From Sulfurimonas sp. (GTDB lineage Bacteria; Campylobacterota; Campylobacteria; Campylobacterales; Sulfurimonadaceae): a DNA stretch of 8,679 nt. The translations under genes and the position numbers were made by a program. Numbering within the stretch: position 1 is the stretch's first letter; every line of letters starts with the position of its first letter. Where the stretch lies: contig JALUZQ010000137.1 in assembly GCA_027011725.1 (NCBI GenBank), forward strand, positions 1-8,679, given 5' to 3'. Positions 7,204 through 8,679 of this stretch are shown here, one piece after another. The notes under the pieces were generated by a model. It saw nothing but the letters and a program-made list of their open reading frames with translations. It was not told where the DNA came from and searched no databases.

Positions 7204-7234
7204 ATTTTAGCAAAAAAAGATTAGAATAAAGTAA
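7204..7234 (-). promoter_or_regulatory. Predicted sigma-70 promoter for the aminotransferase-hom transcript
   Basis: The minus strand in the 69-base gap carries TGCTAAAAT, an extended -10 (TG at 7212-7211, TAAAAT at 7209-7204), downstream of a T7 run. This arrangement is typical of Campylobacterota vegetative promoters. A weak TTACTT at 7234-7229 could serve as -35. Transcription would start near 7197 with a leader of about 20 bases before the ATG at 7176. The upstream genes may also read through, since no terminator is visible in the gap. Confidence 0.55.
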
Positions 7235-7245
7235 CGCCTAATGAA

Positions 7246-8124
7246 CTATCTACTGCCAAGTGGTAAAAGAACAAGTCCATCACGTAAATTTTTCAGGGTA
7301 TAGAGATCTGATATTTTCATATATTTAGCATTTTTTGGTATTGCCAAAGAGATCTTTTTATGTACTTTGTCAAGCTTGAGCAGCTTCACAAGATGTAAAG
7401 AAGCATCATAATAACTAATGTATGGGTACCAGTGATTTCTTCGTGAGCTTTTTATTTTGAGTCCACGGATCTGTGATACATTGAACCAGTGCGCATAGAG
7501 AGAACGTCTTAACTGTACCTCTTTATCTGCAATGAGAATTGGAACATTTAACTCTCCCCTGTCCATATCTATTATGTACACCCACTCTTTTGCATTTTTA
7601 CGCGCTACATCGACGATCTCACAGCCGCTCTTTTGCAGGGCGTTTTGTAAAATGAGTGGATCGGTCATATACTCTGATGTCAACTCAATCGTCCAAGAGA
7701 ACTCTGACTCGTTAAGATGTGCGCCGCTTGTTACATAACGGAAGTAGCCAATACTACTTAAGACATCATCCATAATGCGTACGAAAAAGATTGGTGAACC
7801 ATTTGTCTTAAAAGTAAGATGAAACTCTTGTGGGGATTTAAAAAAAAGTTTGAGCAGTCCATTGTCTTTGAGTGTCTGTATAACCTTCACAGCATCGACT
7901 CTGTCATTCACATAATAGGCAGATTTCGGATCAAAAATCACATTTATGAAATCTTCATTGTTTCGATATGTACCCTCGTCGATAAAGCTCTTTATTTTTA
8001 GCGTAACAGGATCATCTTCGGACAAAGTAAGTGAATCTGCGACATTCATTGACTCCTGTGCAGCTCCATTATGTGCAAAGAGCACAAAAAAAAGTAAAAA
8101 AGAGAAGAGTGTTTTGACTACCAC
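7246..8124 (-). CDS. Secreted (periplasmic) protein of unknown function
   Basis: A 292-residue protein that I do not recognise as a named family. Seen: a Sec-type signal peptide (K4, hydrophobic LFSFLLFFVLFA at about 6-17, probable cleavage after GAA at about 20-22), then a soluble mixed alpha/beta sequence with no further membrane segment. A single mature-region cysteine (near 168) and a basic, aromatic stretch SSRRNHWYPYISYYDA at about 227-242 are notable. The GTG start at 8124 is supported by AGAGG at 8135-8131 with a 6-base spacer. It overlaps the end of the upstream membrane-protein gene by 7 bases, so the pair is coupled. From memory, C. jejuni has a predicted periplasmic protein (Cj0151c) at the same place before its aminotransferase and hom. 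The pairing with a membrane protein suggests an envelope role. Two T8 tracts occur on the coding strand (7840-7847 and 8086-8093), the second inside the signal peptide. Confidence 0.8.
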   Translation of the reverse strand: MVVKTLFSFLLFFVLFAHNGAAQESMNVADSLTLSEDDPVTLKIKSFIDEGTYRNNEDFINVIFDPKSAYYVNDRVDAVKVIQTLKDNGLLKLFFKSPQEFHLTFKTNGSPIFFVRIMDDVLSSIGYFRYVTSGAHLNESEFSWTIELTSEYMTDPLILQNALQKSGCEIVDVARKNAKEWVYIIDMDRGELNVPILIADKEVQLRRSLYAHWFNVSQIRGLKIKSSRRNHWYPYISYYDASLHLVKLLKLDKVHKKISLAIPKNAKYMKISDLYTLKNLRDGLVLLPLGSR

Positions 8125-8679
8125 TTACGACCTCTGTTGAGTCTTTTAAACTCTTCTAATGATATCTTTTCAAGCATCCCATCTTTATAATGGAGTCGTA
8201 GTGTATTTTTATCACTAAAGTGTATTTTCTCACCAGCAGCAATAACATCAACATAGCCATGCCCAAAAATAAGTAACCACTCTTTCTCTCCATCAAGATC
8301 CAACTCATCTGAAAATGTCTTTTGGTACTTTTTGTTTGTAGCCACATCTATGTAGCCCAGCCAAACTCTCGATCTCGGTAAAATTTCAAGAGGTTCTGCT
8401 TTTACAGGTACCACGGCCTCTGTTTTCACCGTAGTATTCTCTTCTTGTGGTGCTTCTTCACTTGCTTGGACAACCGGCATAGAAGAGTTGTTCACATCTA
8501 CTACTACTGTTTGAGTACTGGGTTCTGGCTGCGTTTGAGTTGTATTGTTGTATGCAGTGTTTGTCTGGTCTGCAATGTCAAGTGTATAATAGAGCGCTCC
8601 AAGAAATATAACAATAGCGATAATAATATAAAGTGGCGTCAAGTTCTTTGCTCTTGTAGGTACTACAAAAATACCATCA
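8118..8679 (-). CDS. Bitopic membrane protein with periplasmic C-terminal domain, possibly RodZ-like (5' end outside window)
   Basis: The visible 186 residues are the C-terminal part of a protein whose frame stays open to the window edge. A TTG at 8642 exists, but the frame continues upstream (DGIFVVPTRAKN), so the true start is probably outside. Seen: basic residues R9 and K11 just before one transmembrane segment at about 14-33 (PLYIIIAIVIFLGALYYTL), giving N-in/C-out topology. A low-complexity linker rich in T, Q, N, E, P and V follows (about 38-98). Last comes a compact domain of about 85 residues with strands reading RVWLGYID, EWLLIFGHGYVDVI and a basic tail NRGRKW. This layout of cytoplasmic part, single helix, loose linker and small beta domain resembles RodZ (HTH, TM, DUF4115), but the HTH would lie outside and I see no decisive motif. 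The secreted-protein gene overlaps its end by 7 bases. Confidence 0.75.
   Translation of the reverse strand, partial: DGIFVVPTRAKNLTPLYIIIAIVIFLGALYYTLDIADQTNTAYNNTTQTQPEPSTQTVVVDVNNSSMPVVQASEEAPQEENTTVKTEAVVPVKAEPLEILPRSRVWLGYIDVATNKKYQKTFSDELDLDGEKEWLLIFGHGYVDVIAAGEKIHFSDKNTLRLHYKDGMLEKISLEEFKRLNRGRKW
8130..8135 (-). promoter_or_regulatory. Ribosome binding site AGAGGT deciding a GTG start
   Basis: AGAGGT on the minus strand (AGAGG 8135-8131) lies within the last codons of the upstream gene, with the GTG start at 8124-8122 about 6 bases downstream. It fixes the start of the secreted protein and explains the 7-base overlap. No ATG in a comparable position keeps the signal peptide. Confidence 0.6.

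Noticed and set aside
8640..8642. TTG at 8642 as the start of the membrane protein
   Set aside because: The frame continues upstream to the window edge and the TTG falls right at the transmembrane helix, leaving out the basic anchor residues. A start outside the window is more likely.
1..8679. CRISPR array, tRNA/rRNA gene, transposase or phage gene
   Set aside because: No regularly spaced direct repeats, cloverleaf-like segments or mobile-element proteins were seen in either strand by eye; nearly all of the window is filled by the eight genes listed.

Overview
The window looks like chromosomal DNA of a Campylobacterota (epsilonproteobacterial) organism, probably close to Sulfurimonas. This rests on the AT-rich coding style, the protein sequences, and the gene block aminotransferase / homoserine dehydrogenase preceded by two small envelope-protein genes. 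From memory, that block resembles the Campylobacter jejuni Cj0149c-Cj0152c neighbourhood. The assignment is an inference, since no search could be run. Every gene I can support is on the minus strand, so the window is best read from the right end to the left end.

Right part (8679 down to 5942). The first gene is the 3' portion of a bitopic membrane protein, possibly RodZ-like. It overlaps by 7 bases a secreted protein of unknown function. After a 69-base gap with a good extended -10 promoter comes an AlaC-type aminotransferase, followed one base later by homoserine dehydrogenase (hom).

Middle part (4679 down to 930). A three-gene block follows hom with almost no spacing. It holds a divergent DUF1800 protein with a lipoprotein-like leader, a DUF1501 protein with a Tat signal, and a classical short-chain dehydrogenase. 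Gaps are 1 base (DUF1800/DUF1501) and 0 bases (DUF1501/SDR), so the three are almost certainly co-transcribed and translationally coupled. DUF1501 and DUF1800 genes are a recurrent pair with no settled function, and both products here are predicted to be exported. The DUF1800 gene has no ATG/GTG/TTG start that includes its signal peptide. Either an ATC start behind a well-placed Shine-Dalgarno is used, or one A is missing from (or slipped over in) an A6 tract.

Left part (929 down to 1). A 143-base gap holds a 77-base element with near-perfect 27-base inverted termini (24 of 27 positions paired), an internal hairpin that competes with the long stem, and an embedded TATAAT. It precedes the 5' part of a cytoplasmic, cysteine-type formate dehydrogenase catalytic subunit that runs off the window.

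I saw no tRNA, rRNA, CRISPR array, transposase or phage gene. The parts most worth a second look are the inverted-repeat element, the DUF1800 start, and the DUF1800-DUF1501-SDR cassette attached to an amino-acid biosynthesis operon.
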